This document shows positions 17,326 to 25,977 of a DNA stretch of 64,000 bases, piece after piece. The position numbers and the translations under genes were made by a program. The stretch comes from DDH964 sp963806685 (lineage in GTDB: Bacteria > Desulfobacterota > Desulfuromonadia > Desulfuromonadales > DDH964). The notes under the pieces were generated by a model that saw only the letters and a program-made list of their open reading frames with translations, did no database searches and had not been told where the DNA came from. The stretch lies in contig CAWDZB010000012.1 in assembly GCA_963806685.1 (NCBI GenBank), positions 230,765-294,764 on the forward strand. The letters are read 5' to 3'. Numbering within the stretch: the stretch's first letter is position 1; every line of letters starts with the position of its first letter.

Positions 17326-18624
17326 ATGTTCCTTAATCGCTCCTCGAAAATCAACCTGGCCGTTTTTCTGGCGATGGCTTGTGCGCTACTGGTCATGGCT
17401 ATCCCTTTCGCTCCGGCCAGAAGTCCCCTGCCCGTCTTCCCCGGCGCCGAGGGTTTTGGGACGGCCACCCCCGCGGGCCGCGGCGGGACGATCATCAAGG
17501 TGACCAACCTGAACGACTCCGGTTCCGGCTCCCTCCGGGCCGCTATCCAGGCGAGCGGGCCGCGGATCGTGGTTTTCGAGGTGAGCGGGTACATCAATTT
17601 GGCCAAAGATCTGAAAATCAACAATCCCTTCATCACCATCGCCGGCCAGACCGCCCCTTCACCGGGCATCTCCCTCAAGGGGGCCGCGCTCCGCGTCAGA
17701 ACCCATGATGTGCTTGTCCAGCATATCCGGATCAGGGTTGGCGACGATCCGCGCGGGCCGGATCCCAGCAACCGCGACGGCTTCGCCCTGGATGCGGCCG
17801 GCGTCTACAACGTGGTCCTGGATCACATCTCCTCCAGCTGGGCCATCGATGAAAACGCGAACACATGGTACCCACAGCACGACGTCACCATCAGCAACTG
17901 CATCATCAGTGAAGGCCTGAGCAATTCCCTGCATCCCAAGGGGGCGCATTCCAAAGGGATGCTGATCGGCGACAAGGCGGCCAACGTCACCTTCATCGAC
18001 AATCTCCTGGCGCACAACAAGGAGAGGAATCCCCTGATAAAGGGGGGTGCGTCCGCGATCGTCCTGAACAACGTCATGTATAACGGCGGGATGTCCTACC
18101 TGATGTATCTTAACGACGACTACGGTTCCGGCCCCTCCCTGGTGAGCGCCGTCGGCAACGTGTTCATTGACGGCCCTAACACCCCTGCCGGCGCCATGGC
18201 GATTTACGTCACCAACAAGTGCCAGTCAGGCACCGAGGTTTATGCCGCGGATAACGCCTCAACCGACATCCTCTTCGGCTACGGCACCCGGTTCAATCCA
18301 CGCGTCTCGTCGCCGCCCATCTGGCTTTCGTCCCTCACGGTCCGGCTCAGCAGTACGGTGGAGTCCTGGGTGCTGGACCACGCCGGGGCTCGTCCCGCCG
18401 ATCGGGATGCGGTGGATTCGCGGGTGGTGAACGAGGTAAAAGCCCGAACCGGTCACTTAATCGACAGCCAGAATGAAGTCGGCGGGTGGCCGAACCTGGC
18501 AGTGAACCACCGCACCTTCCATATTCCCACCAACCCCAACGGGGACGATGACGGCAACGGCTACACCAACATCGAGGAAGTCCTGCAGAAGATGGCCGCC
18601 CAAGTCGAAGGAATGGCCAATTGA
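17326..18624 (+). CDS. Secreted pectate-lyase-like beta-helix protein (paralogue)
   Basis: 432 aa. Signal peptide at residues 1 to about 30 (LAVFLAMACALLVMAIPF core), then directly the PL1-like beta-helix beginning PVFPGAEGFGTATPAGRGG. It lacks the fibronectin and Calx-beta modules of its upstream neighbour. The catalytic domain is nearly the same over its whole length, including RIVVFEVSGYI, SNRDGFALDAAG and HSKGMLIGDKA. The DNA is also highly similar, so this is a recent tandem duplication. GGAG lies about 14 bases before the chosen ATG, a weak site. It may depend on read-through from the riboswitch-controlled gene. Substrate unknown; a uronate-containing polymer is the likeliest. Confidence 0.86.
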   Translation: MFLNRSSKINLAVFLAMACALLVMAIPFAPARSPLPVFPGAEGFGTATPAGRGGTIIKVTNLNDSGSGSLRAAIQASGPRIVVFEVSGYINLAKDLKINNPFITIAGQTAPSPGISLKGAALRVRTHDVLVQHIRIRVGDDPRGPDPSNRDGFALDAAGVYNVVLDHISSSWAIDENANTWYPQHDVTISNCIISEGLSNSLHPKGAHSKGMLIGDKAANVTFIDNLLAHNKERNPLIKGGASAIVLNNVMYNGGMSYLMYLNDDYGSGPSLVSAVGNVFIDGPNTPAGAMAIYVTNKCQSGTEVYAADNASTDILFGYGTRFNPRVSSPPIWLSSLTVRLSSTVESWVLDHAGARPADRDAVDSRVVNEVKARTGHLIDSQNEVGGWPNLAVNHRTFHIPTNPNGDDDGNGYTNIEEVLQKMAAQVEGMAN

Positions 18625-18672
18625 ATTGGTAACCCTGGAAGGTAGCGCGCCCCGGCACCAATCGCGGCTGCA

Positions 18673-20607
18673 ATCGGGTAGGAGGCGGGGTTACCCCCGC
18701 CGTCCTCCCACACCACCGTGCGTACGGTTCCGTACACGGCGGTTCACAAGGCACACTGAAAGCGTCTGAGGTGGTCGATTAGCGAAACCAACCCCAGGTT
18801 GTCGAAGAAAGATTTGCGAAACGCATCGTGCATGTGCGAGGCTCCTGAGTTGTACCAGGGGCCCCGCCCGTTTTGGGCCGATTTCCAGGCCCGCTGTTCC
18901 GTCAATCCCCGTCGCATCAGATTCCTGGCCCGGGTGAAAGGGCGCTTCCACTGCCGCCACAGGATGCAGCGCAGCTTCCGCCGGACCCAGCCATCCAGTT
19001 CTTCGAAGATGCCTTTGACTTCCGCCAGACGGAAATAGGCGATCCAGCCCCGGAGCTTCGGGGCGGACTCTTCGATGACTTTCTTGAGGCTGTGCCCCCT
19101 TCCCCGCCGAAAAACCTGCCTGAGATTGGCCTTGAGCCGCTTCACGGAAGAGTCCGCCACTTTCAGGCGCGGCTTCTTGTGAAAGCTCATGCTGTAGCCC
19201 AGAAAGGTCCTCTGCCAGGGTCGGTCAACGGCGCTTTTGGCGCGGTTGACCTTGAGCTTGAGCCGCTGTTCGAGAAACCGGGTCAACGAGGCCATCACCC
19301 GCTCCGCAGACCGGCGACTATGAACGTAGATGTTACAGTCGTCGGCATAGCGGCAGAAGGCATGGCCGCGCTTCTCCAGTTCCTTGTCGAACTCGTCGAG
19401 CAGGATGTTCGACAACAAGGGTGAGATCGGGCCGCCTTGCGGCGTCCCCTCCACCCGGGGCGAGACAATCCCTCCTTCGAGAACTCCGGCCGTCAGGTAG
19501 TTGCGAATCAGTTGCAGCACCCGACGGTCTTTAACCTTGCGAGCCACACGTGCCATGAGCACGTCGTGCCCCACCCGGTCGAAGAACTTCTCCAGGTCGA
19601 TATCGACCACCCAGCGTCGCCCCTCGGACACACGCCTGCGGGCGACCTCAACGGCCTGATGGGCGCTCCTTCCGGGCCGAAACCCGTAGGAGCTCTCGGA
19701 GAAGTCCGGTTCGAACAGCCGCATCAGCTCCTGATGCAGCGCCTGCTGAATGACCCGGTCCAGCACCGTGGGGATGCCGAGCATGCGCATCCCGCCGCCG
19801 GGCTTGGGGATTTCCACCCTGCGCACCGGCCGGGGCTGATAGGTCCCGTTCAGCAGCTCTTCCTTGATGCGCGGCCACTCCTTCTTCAGATAGTCCTTGA
19901 GGTCGCGAACCGGCATCCCGTCGATGCCGGGCGCCCCCTTGTTGCTGACCACCCGCTCGTAGGCCGCCATCATGTTGCCGCGGCTGACAACTTCCTCCAT
20001 CAGTCGCGTCTCCACTTCCGTCCAGGAAGGTTCCCGGCATGCCGTGACGCTTGACGCACCTCCGCCGTACTCTCGCGACTTCCGGTCGCTACCCTCGGGC
20101 GCGGCCTCTGGCATCTCAGCCAGAGCTTCTGCTTCCTCGATCGTCATCGAAATTCGGGGCTCCTGACAGGCGCCTCGTGTTCGGCCCTTCACCGAGGTGG
20201 TCAGTCCCGGCTACTATGGCCTCTGCTGACTTCTGCCGACCCGTCCCGACGCCTCTCGGCGCCGGTAGCACGAGGCAGATCGGCAGATCTCCCAGGGTAA
20301 TGCGCGTGACCTTCCTCCCATACACCCGCCGCATCTACAGCCCCACCCTCCCGGATGGCTATCGGGCTTTGAAGATCTATGCCTTCTCGCCCGGATGGGA
20401 CTGCCTCGTATGCGATTTCTGTTCGTCGGGCCGGGAGTTTGCCTGCGGCTTCCTTCAGATTCCACCTCGCGGTGGACACCCTTGCCGTTCAGCTAGCGGT
20501 TCCCGCCATCAGGGTCCGCAGGGGACTTGCACCCCCAAGTCACCGATTCACCACCACAGTGAATCAGACAGCGCCAGTCAAGGCGCTACGCGCCATGCCT
20601 GGCGCAC
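18673..20607 (-). mobile_element. Group II intron (IIC-like) with encoded reverse transcriptase
   Basis: The minus-strand 5' end begins GTGCGCCAGGCATGG, the canonical group II intron start, and is followed by about 400 bases of structured domain I-like sequence. The 3' part has a domain V hairpin (18712-18743: ACCGCCGTG arm, TACG-GAAC-CGTA tip, two-base bulge). A domain VI hairpin GGCGGGG-GTAA-CCCCGCC follows, with a probable 3' end at ...CCCGAT (18673). The CGC in domain V and insertion straight after a terminator hairpin are hallmarks of class IIC. It lies between two convergent genes and breaks no coding frame. End positions are accurate to a few bases. Confidence 0.87.
18744..20147 (-). 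CDS. ltrA: Group II intron reverse transcriptase/maturase
   Basis: 467 aa from the ATG at 20147; a frame extending to 20192 would add 15 residues from a GTG. Reverse-transcriptase blocks are in order: NKGAPGIDGMPVRDL, PKPGGGMRMLGIPTVLDRVI, VVDIDLEKFFDRV, EGTPQGGPISPLLSNILLDE and the catalytic FCRYADDCNIYV (YADD). The maturase/X domain and the C-terminal GASHMHDAFRKSFFDNLGL follow. No HNH endonuclease domain is present, as in class C introns, which target terminator or replication-fork structures. The stop codon touches domain V of the intron RNA. Motifs are intact, so the element may be active. Confidence 0.95.
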   Translation of the reverse strand: MTIEEAEALAEMPEAAPEGSDRKSREYGGGASSVTACREPSWTEVETRLMEEVVSRGNMMAAYERVVSNKGAPGIDGMPVRDLKDYLKKEWPRIKEELLNGTYQPRPVRRVEIPKPGGGMRMLGIPTVLDRVIQQALHQELMRLFEPDFSESSYGFRPGRSAHQAVEVARRRVSEGRRWVVDIDLEKFFDRVGHDVLMARVARKVKDRRVLQLIRNYLTAGVLEGGIVSPRVEGTPQGGPISPLLSNILLDEFDKELEKRGHAFCRYADDCNIYVHSRRSAERVMASLTRFLEQRLKLKVNRAKSAVDRPWQRTFLGYSMSFHKKPRLKVADSSVKRLKANLRQVFRRGRGHSLKKVIEESAPKLRGWIAYFRLAEVKGIFEELDGWVRRKLRCILWRQWKRPFTRARNLMRRGLTEQRAWKSAQNGRGPWYNSGASHMHDAFRKSFFDNLGLVSLIDHLRRFQCAL

Positions 20608-20610
20608 ATG

Positions 20611-20647
20611 AAAAAAGGGCTGCCTCCAACAGGAGGCAGCCCTTTTT
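20611..20647. terminator. Bidirectional intrinsic terminator, target site of the intron
   Basis: AAAAAAGGGCTGCCTCC-AACA-GGAGGCAGCCCTTTTT has an eleven-pair perfect stem with T tracts on both strands. It ends the minus-strand sulfotransferase gene. The intron begins three bases beyond its minus-strand T tract. Confidence 0.93.
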
Positions 20648-20727
20648 CGCCGGCCGGATCCGCCGCTCGTCTCCAGCGTCCCCGGCTTCTTCCGTAAAGG
20701 TTCCGAAGAATTCCACTCCCCTTCGCC

Positions 20728-21750
20728 TCAGTCCTTTACCTTATAGAAGGAGAGACTCCATTTCATGGCTTTCAACCAGCCTCGGTGCCGGATCCGGTAT
20801 CTCAGAATCATGAATCCGTCGGTGACCTTATAGCAGAGCATCCGGACTCCGGTCAGTCTGGCCGGGGGCCTTGCCGCAACGCCTGTTTCGACAGGATAAC
20901 CCAGCCCCTCCAGCAGGGGAGCGGTAATGGCCTCGATTCTTTTTCTCAGTTCCGGGGCCATCTGGCCGAGGTATTTCCCGGAATTGTCCTTTTTGATGCA
21001 GCTCCAGCCCTTGGCGTCGCCAAGGTTCTCTGCCGGCCTGGACAGGCGAATCATTCGCGGGTCGAATTCAACGGAAAGAAAGGTGCAGATTTTTCGCATG
21101 GCGGAGGTCGGATCTTCCAGCAGGTCTTCATACCGGACTTCCAGATAGGCGCCGGGCCAGCTTTTCGCCGAAAGGCGGATTTGACAGATGTCGTCGCACC
21201 ACCTTTGGGCCGCCCGTACCATGTTTTTCCCCCAGGCCTTGTTTACCGAGAGGCAGTAATCACGAACGTCGCGGATAATATGGATGAAGCGGGCTTCGGG
21301 AAAGGTCTTCCTAAGCAGGGGAAAATGGGCGACGTATGCCGGGGTTTTATCCCCCCAGAGTTTGCCGGAGCCATATTCGACCTGGGCGTCATGCCGGATG
21401 AGGGCTTCGAAAACGCCCGCCACGGTAAATTCCCTACACATGCCAAACCAGATGTCCTCCCCAATCAGGCTGTTCCGTTCCTCCATGTACAGAAAATAGG
21501 GAAATTTCATCGCATACCGATAAAATCTGCCAAAAATTGACCTGTCTGAGAGGTCACCAAAGCTTCCCTGATTTTTGATCCAGAGAGGTAAAAAGTCGGT
21601 TTCGATATTCGTTATTCCGATTCTTGGATGTTCATTCATCAAATCGCGCAGTAATTTGGTTCCGCTGCGAGGCATTCCAACGATGAAAATCGGCCCGGTA
21701 AAGGATCCGCCATCTGTGGGACGGAAATCGGGGTTTTCTACTATGGCCAA
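20728..21750 (-). CDS. Sulfotransferase family protein
   Basis: 340 aa. The N-terminal 5'-phosphosulfate loop IVGMPRSGTKLLRDLMNEHP (about residues 23-42) is the PAPS-binding signature. The 3'-phosphate-binding region is RFIHIIRDVRDYCLSVNKAW, followed by YLEVRYEDLLEDP. These define the Sulfotransfer_3 family. It would transfer sulfate from PAPS to a hydroxyl or amine, here most plausibly on the polysaccharide made by the surrounding locus. Some members in gene sets with HPr-kinase-like and PqqD-like proteins act on other acceptors, so the target is inference. No PAPS-synthesis genes are in the window. Confidence 0.87.
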   Translation of the reverse strand: MAIVENPDFRPTDGGSFTGPIFIVGMPRSGTKLLRDLMNEHPRIGITNIETDFLPLWIKNQGSFGDLSDRSIFGRFYRYAMKFPYFLYMEERNSLIGEDIWFGMCREFTVAGVFEALIRHDAQVEYGSGKLWGDKTPAYVAHFPLLRKTFPEARFIHIIRDVRDYCLSVNKAWGKNMVRAAQRWCDDICQIRLSAKSWPGAYLEVRYEDLLEDPTSAMRKICTFLSVEFDPRMIRLSRPAENLGDAKGWSCIKKDNSGKYLGQMAPELRKRIEAITAPLLEGLGYPVETGVAARPPARLTGVRMLCYKVTDGFMILRYRIRHRGWLKAMKWSLSFYKVKD

Positions 21751-21961
21751 ACCGTCACCTCAGTCACGGAAGTTATTTCTAATGCCAGTCGAAGTTGTAT
21801 TTTTTGTCAATTCGGAAATCTCTTCGCCAAAAGTTCCAGAAGCAATTTCTTGCGCTCTTCAGGGATATTTATCATGCTTGTTGAATTGATTAACATTTGC
21901 GACAGAAAATTGTTGACATTGTCCTCATTGGTGGCTACTCCGAAGAAAGTGAATAAACACT

Positions 21962-23164
21962 TCAACAATGTTCGAGATACAGTCGACTGATGCGGTCCCA
22001 GGAATAATTGTCAGACCGGCTCAGATTGACGGCCCCCATCCGTTGGCGCAAGCCCTTGTCCGCTGCGAGTTGGAGGATGGCCCCGGTCATTTCATCGGCC
22101 TGACCCGGTTCCACGAGCAGGCCATTCTCACCCGATTGGACAAGATCCTGGCTCCCACTTACGTTAGTAACAACAAGGGGCAGCCCGGAAACCATGGCTT
22201 CCAGGACTACCAGCGGCATCAATTCCCAAATCGAAGGGGAGAAAAATATATCGGCCTGTTGGTATGCACCGACCAGATCATCTCCGCCCAGCCCTTCACA
22301 TAAGACGATACGCCCATTCAGCCCCAGGTCCATAACCAATGATTGCCATTTTTCGGATCCCCGTCCGAGAATCACGTAGTATATTTCGGGGTTTCTCCCG
22401 GCAACCTCGGCAAATGCCTTTATTCCAACATCGTAGGCTTTCTGAGCATGCTCTCGGCCTACACTCAGAACTACGACAGCGCCCTGGGGGATATCAAACC
22501 GACCACGAAAATCACAATCAACTTTTTTCCTGAACCTTTCGACGTCAACTCCGTTGGGAATGTCCAATATTTTATCGGGCAGCACACCGACTTCTTCCAT
22601 CAGTTTCCGGGCGTGACGGCTTATGGCAACGGTTCCCGAGGATTTATTGAGCGCCTCTGCCAGGACCTTGTCTATTTTATAAATATTGCGATCGCCCCAA
22701 TTGAATTTTGTGATTTCACGGCCATGGCACGTGACCAGGAATTTGGGCGTTGGCTTCAATTGGCTGAGCCAAACTCCGATAGGATAACCAAAGTGAGCGG
22801 AAATGAAGTCCGGCTTAAATTCATCCAAGTGTTTCCTAAGGCTTCGGACAACATATCGGCTGAAGGGAAATCGGTGGGGCGCCAATTTAAAATAGCTATA
22901 CGGCCTAAAAAATTTGGAAACGGAGTAGCCGGCCTTGTCCAAGGTAGATTTGTCGGTCAACTGGTTGAAAACGCAGACCTCGTGCCCCTGCTTGACCCAT
23001 TCCGAGGCCAGGTTGTAAACCACCATCTCTGCCCCGCCGACTTGGGGAAGAAAGGAAGTGGTAACAAGCGCTATTCGCACAGCATTTACCTTTCGCCTCC
23101 AGCATACGGCCAGCAAACGTGCTTTAAAAACTAGCCATCGAATCGTCACGTTTATGGAGGGCAC
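21962..23164 (-). CDS. GT4-family glycosyltransferase
   Basis: Up to 400 aa. The fold proper begins IALVTTSFLPQVGGAEMVVY around residue 31, so a GTG at 23080 (with AAGG eight bases upstream) could be the true start, giving 372 aa. Other GT-B landmarks are CHGREITKFNWGDRN, VVVLSVGREHAQKAYDVG and the EX7E-like WELMPLVVLEAMVSGLPLVV. It probably adds a sugar to the repeat unit exported by the Wzm/Wzt transporter upstream in the same strand order. Acceptor unknown. Confidence 0.87.
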   Translation of the reverse strand: MPSINVTIRWLVFKARLLAVCWRRKVNAVRIALVTTSFLPQVGGAEMVVYNLASEWVKQGHEVCVFNQLTDKSTLDKAGYSVSKFFRPYSYFKLAPHRFPFSRYVVRSLRKHLDEFKPDFISAHFGYPIGVWLSQLKPTPKFLVTCHGREITKFNWGDRNIYKIDKVLAEALNKSSGTVAISRHARKLMEEVGVLPDKILDIPNGVDVERFRKKVDCDFRGRFDIPQGAVVVLSVGREHAQKAYDVGIKAFAEVAGRNPEIYYVILGRGSEKWQSLVMDLGLNGRIVLCEGLGGDDLVGAYQQADIFFSPSIWELMPLVVLEAMVSGLPLVVTNVSGSQDLVQSGENGLLVEPGQADEMTGAILQLAADKGLRQRMGAVNLSRSDNYSWDRISRLYLEHC

Positions 23165-23541
23165 ACCACGGGTTATATTCCCCGGCCTGCCAATCTTGCC
23201 TGCAACCCAGAACCCCAGAGCATTTTCGCGGTATGCGTCCCAAACGGTTGCGCAAATGCAAACCAGCGGATTGGGCCAGACTTACCCAACGCCGTGAGCA
23301 AGTTACCAGGAAGGCGGGCGCAACGCGAAAAGAACGAGGCCATGATTTTAAGTATGCTATCTTATCTCATAAAATTGGGTAGATTTTTGATATACCATCT
23401 GTCCTTCAAAAAATTATGGCATTGCAAGCTGGCAACTGTTTTATTTACGCAATACATGCTACTTTACAATATCGCTTCGGCTGGAAACCGAATTCGGCCT
23501 TATTTTGTTTTTTATACCAATACTCGATTAAAAGAATCCTT
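23165..23541. other. AT-rich intergenic stretch
   Basis: 377 bases between the glycosyltransferase and the nucleotidyltransferase. An open frame of 83 codons on the plus strand has no ribosome-binding site and no recognisable domain. I see nothing else definite. Confidence 0.5.
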
Positions 23542-24669
23542 CTAAGAGATTTCCAAATGGCCATAAAATGGTATTTTCCAATAGTTGTCAACCCTCCAGC
23601 CTCTTTTAATAAATTTAAAAAAACTCACGATCTTAAATATTCCCGCACTCCCTTCTTCCGTTTTTAGATATCGTTGATATTCCTCCCAGATAAACATCAT
23701 TCTATTCAAGCCATATTCGTTGTATGGCCTTATCTGAACATCATACAAGATATGTTCTTTTCTGGTTACTGGTTCATTGTGAAGAATTTTGATTATTTCT
23801 TTTGGCACATAGACACCAAATTCCTCCTGCATATACGCAAGGCCATCCCTGACGGGCAAAATGAAGCGATACTCCCTTGCCTTTTCAACCAGACGACTCC
23901 AATCGATTTCTTTTTCCGAGGTTTTTAATATGGCCATCACATCGGCTACCCAGCGAAAAGGAGGTGCGGCATTCCACTTAATCCCATGAACAAAAGCATG
24001 CAGCATTTCGTCGGTAGGGTTAAGCGCATAAATTGAGACCCCGTTGACACTGGCCGTTACTGCATTCTTCCAGAAATCGTTGTCGTCAGTTCCTAAAACC
24101 GAATCCTCAAATATATGCCAGTGCAGATCCAGGTTACACTGGTTAGAATTTCTGAAAGGGGTACTATGCCGTTTAGATAAAATCGTCTCGGGAGAATCTT
24201 CCTTTACCGGTACAAAACCGTGCTTTTTCAGCAAATCGATCGCATCAGCAGCTTTTTCCGTAGGAACCAGGATATCGAAGTCATCCATTGGCCTAAGACC
24301 ATAGTCCCCGTAGTGAAGTAAAACCAGACTAGGCCCCTTGAGAGCCAAAGTTTCAATTCCTGCCTCACTGAATGAAGGTAAGAAACGAGACATTGCGCCG
24401 AAAAGTACCTGATTTTTACACCAAGTATAACGGTAAACCCCCTTGAGCCTCTTCATTATCGGATCATCTACCCCCAAATCGCTCAAATTTTGATACAAAA
24501 GGGGTATTAAGCGATACGATCCCCAGTCAAGATGTTCAATGTCTACGCTCGATATCCACTCTTTCCAGGCCGAGAGTGCAGCATCGCCACGCAAAACCGC
24601 GGCCTTCAAGAGCAACTCTTGCGAGTGCGTTGGCCAACAACCACCAAGCTCGTCTAATGTTTTATACAT
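23542..24669 (-). CDS. NTP_transf_5-type nucleotidyltransferase family protein
   Basis: 375 aa. The core GIETLALKGPSLVLLHYGD followed by LRPMDDFDILVP (about residues 95-130) is the nucleotidyltransferase metal-binding segment of the uncharacterised NTP_transf_5 family. NQCNLDLHWHIFE supplies the third acidic/His motif. The C-terminal half is helical. The enzyme would move a nucleotidyl or phosphoryl group to an unknown acceptor. It is encoded with an HPr-kinase-like and a PqqD-like protein, a trio known from exopolysaccharide and exosortase-linked loci (the HPr-rel-A system). The reaction of this family is not established. Confidence 0.8.
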   Translation of the reverse strand: MYKTLDELGGCWPTHSQELLLKAAVLRGDAALSAWKEWISSVDIEHLDWGSYRLIPLLYQNLSDLGVDDPIMKRLKGVYRYTWCKNQVLFGAMSRFLPSFSEAGIETLALKGPSLVLLHYGDYGLRPMDDFDILVPTEKAADAIDLLKKHGFVPVKEDSPETILSKRHSTPFRNSNQCNLDLHWHIFEDSVLGTDDNDFWKNAVTASVNGVSIYALNPTDEMLHAFVHGIKWNAAPPFRWVADVMAILKTSEKEIDWSRLVEKAREYRFILPVRDGLAYMQEEFGVYVPKEIIKILHNEPVTRKEHILYDVQIRPYNEYGLNRMMFIWEEYQRYLKTEEGSAGIFKIVSFFKFIKRGWRVDNYWKIPFYGHLEIS

Positions 24670-24891
24670 GGCCCGCCTCGTATTGTTTGATCATGCGCCC
24701 GGCCAACAGAGTCCCGTTGCCGTAATGAATTCAACTATCCATCAATTCAGGAACTAGCTTAAAGGGTCTCCAGAGGGCACCATCTGTGTTTTGGATTTTC
24801 CAAACATCCTCAGCAAGCAAGGCTGCCACATGGCTCCACATGGCTTCCAGAGACGATTAAATTTAACATGAGCCATTCTTGCACCAACGAC

Positions 24892-25974
24892 TCACTCAGC
24901 CAACAGCCCCGAGATTACTTCCGGGATTCTCTCCAGATTGCTGCCGAGTTCCAAGGCATAGCAGGGGATTTCTTTTACCAGCCTTGCCAATGTCTCAAAT
25001 TCAGTCCGGCCGGCTCCCGGCAACTGAAATATCGAACTCGGCGCGAGGGCTCTTAACGCCGAGATCTGCGATACCGGCCTTAAGGTGGTCTCGGAACCGC
25101 CAGCTATATGCGGCAATAGAATTGCGCGCAGCGGAAATCCCGACGCAATCTTGTCATGATATTTTTTCCCCAGAAAGAAAAGCATCTTGTCCGCCTTGAT
25201 GGTCTCAACCTGGCTGAAGATTGCCTCCAAGCAAGGGAACTTTTCCAGCGAGCCAAAAGTCAGTTTGCCGGAATTGTAGATACTGTAGACGTGGGGAACG
25301 GGCTTTACTCTAAGCAAACAATAATCGTCACTTACGTAATACAGATTTGAATTTAGACACGCCAACGCACTTGTGGACTTTCCGGAACCTCCGCTACCCA
25401 CCAAGAGGACCCCCCCCTCGGAGGTCCCAACAGCCGCTGCATGCGTCAGTTGATTTTGGTGTCTTCGCATCCACCAATGGAAAATGACCCTCAGGGGAGC
25501 CCCCCGCTCCCAATAAGGAAGCAGTTTGGCATCCCGAATCCAAAAAAGCCCCAGGTTTCGCTCCAAGTCCAAAACGCTCAATACGCCCGACCCCAAGTCG
25601 AATACCGTTTGAATTCGATCGTTGCTAAAGCCGCTGATTTCTCCCCGCGCAGCATAGTTTTCTCTGGACCACGGTGGGGGCGCCATCTCGGTCCTTGTCG
25701 AGGCGCAATCCCAAAGACAAACGGTCAAATCGGGCGGCAATTTCTGCCCGGTGGCAAGATGATCCAGAGCCGGAGCAATGAGCGGAACCAAGGCCGGCGA
25801 GGAAAAGCGCAGCTGAATGGTAAAACCGGCAATGGCATAAAAACAGTCGATGGGACATCCCGAAGCCTGTTCGGCACGCTGAAATGCCTGATAGGTTTCG
25901 TCAAAGAATACAACCGGCTCGCTTTCCACCCCCGGTGCAGCAAGGCCTTCATTTTCCTCTACGCTATTAGCCAT
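24892..25974 (-). CDS. HPr kinase-related protein (HprK-rel-A type)
   Basis: 360 aa. A P-loop GVLLVGSGGSGKSTSALACL near residues 188-207 and YVSDDYCLLRV about 15 residues on match the kinase core of HPr kinase/phosphorylase. The N-terminal 150 residues differ from true HprK. LPHIAGGSETTLRPVSQ and a helical tail follow. It most likely phosphorylates a protein or small partner, not HPr itself. It starts 3 bases after the PqqD-like gene ends, so the two are translationally linked. Family assignment is firm at fold level; the substrate is unknown. Confidence 0.83.
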   Translation of the reverse strand: MANSVEENEGLAAPGVESEPVVFFDETYQAFQRAEQASGCPIDCFYAIAGFTIQLRFSSPALVPLIAPALDHLATGQKLPPDLTVCLWDCASTRTEMAPPPWSRENYAARGEISGFSNDRIQTVFDLGSGVLSVLDLERNLGLFWIRDAKLLPYWERGAPLRVIFHWWMRRHQNQLTHAAAVGTSEGGVLLVGSGGSGKSTSALACLNSNLYYVSDDYCLLRVKPVPHVYSIYNSGKLTFGSLEKFPCLEAIFSQVETIKADKMLFFLGKKYHDKIASGFPLRAILLPHIAGGSETTLRPVSQISALRALAPSSIFQLPGAGRTEFETLARLVKEIPCYALELGSNLERIPEVISGLLAE

Positions 25975-25977
25975 TTA

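Noticed and set aside
18744..20147. Reverse transcriptase as a retron or diversity-generating element
   Set aside because: Intron 5' GTGCG, domain V and VI hairpins and the maturase C-terminus identify a group II intron; no template/variable repeat or msr/msd was seen.
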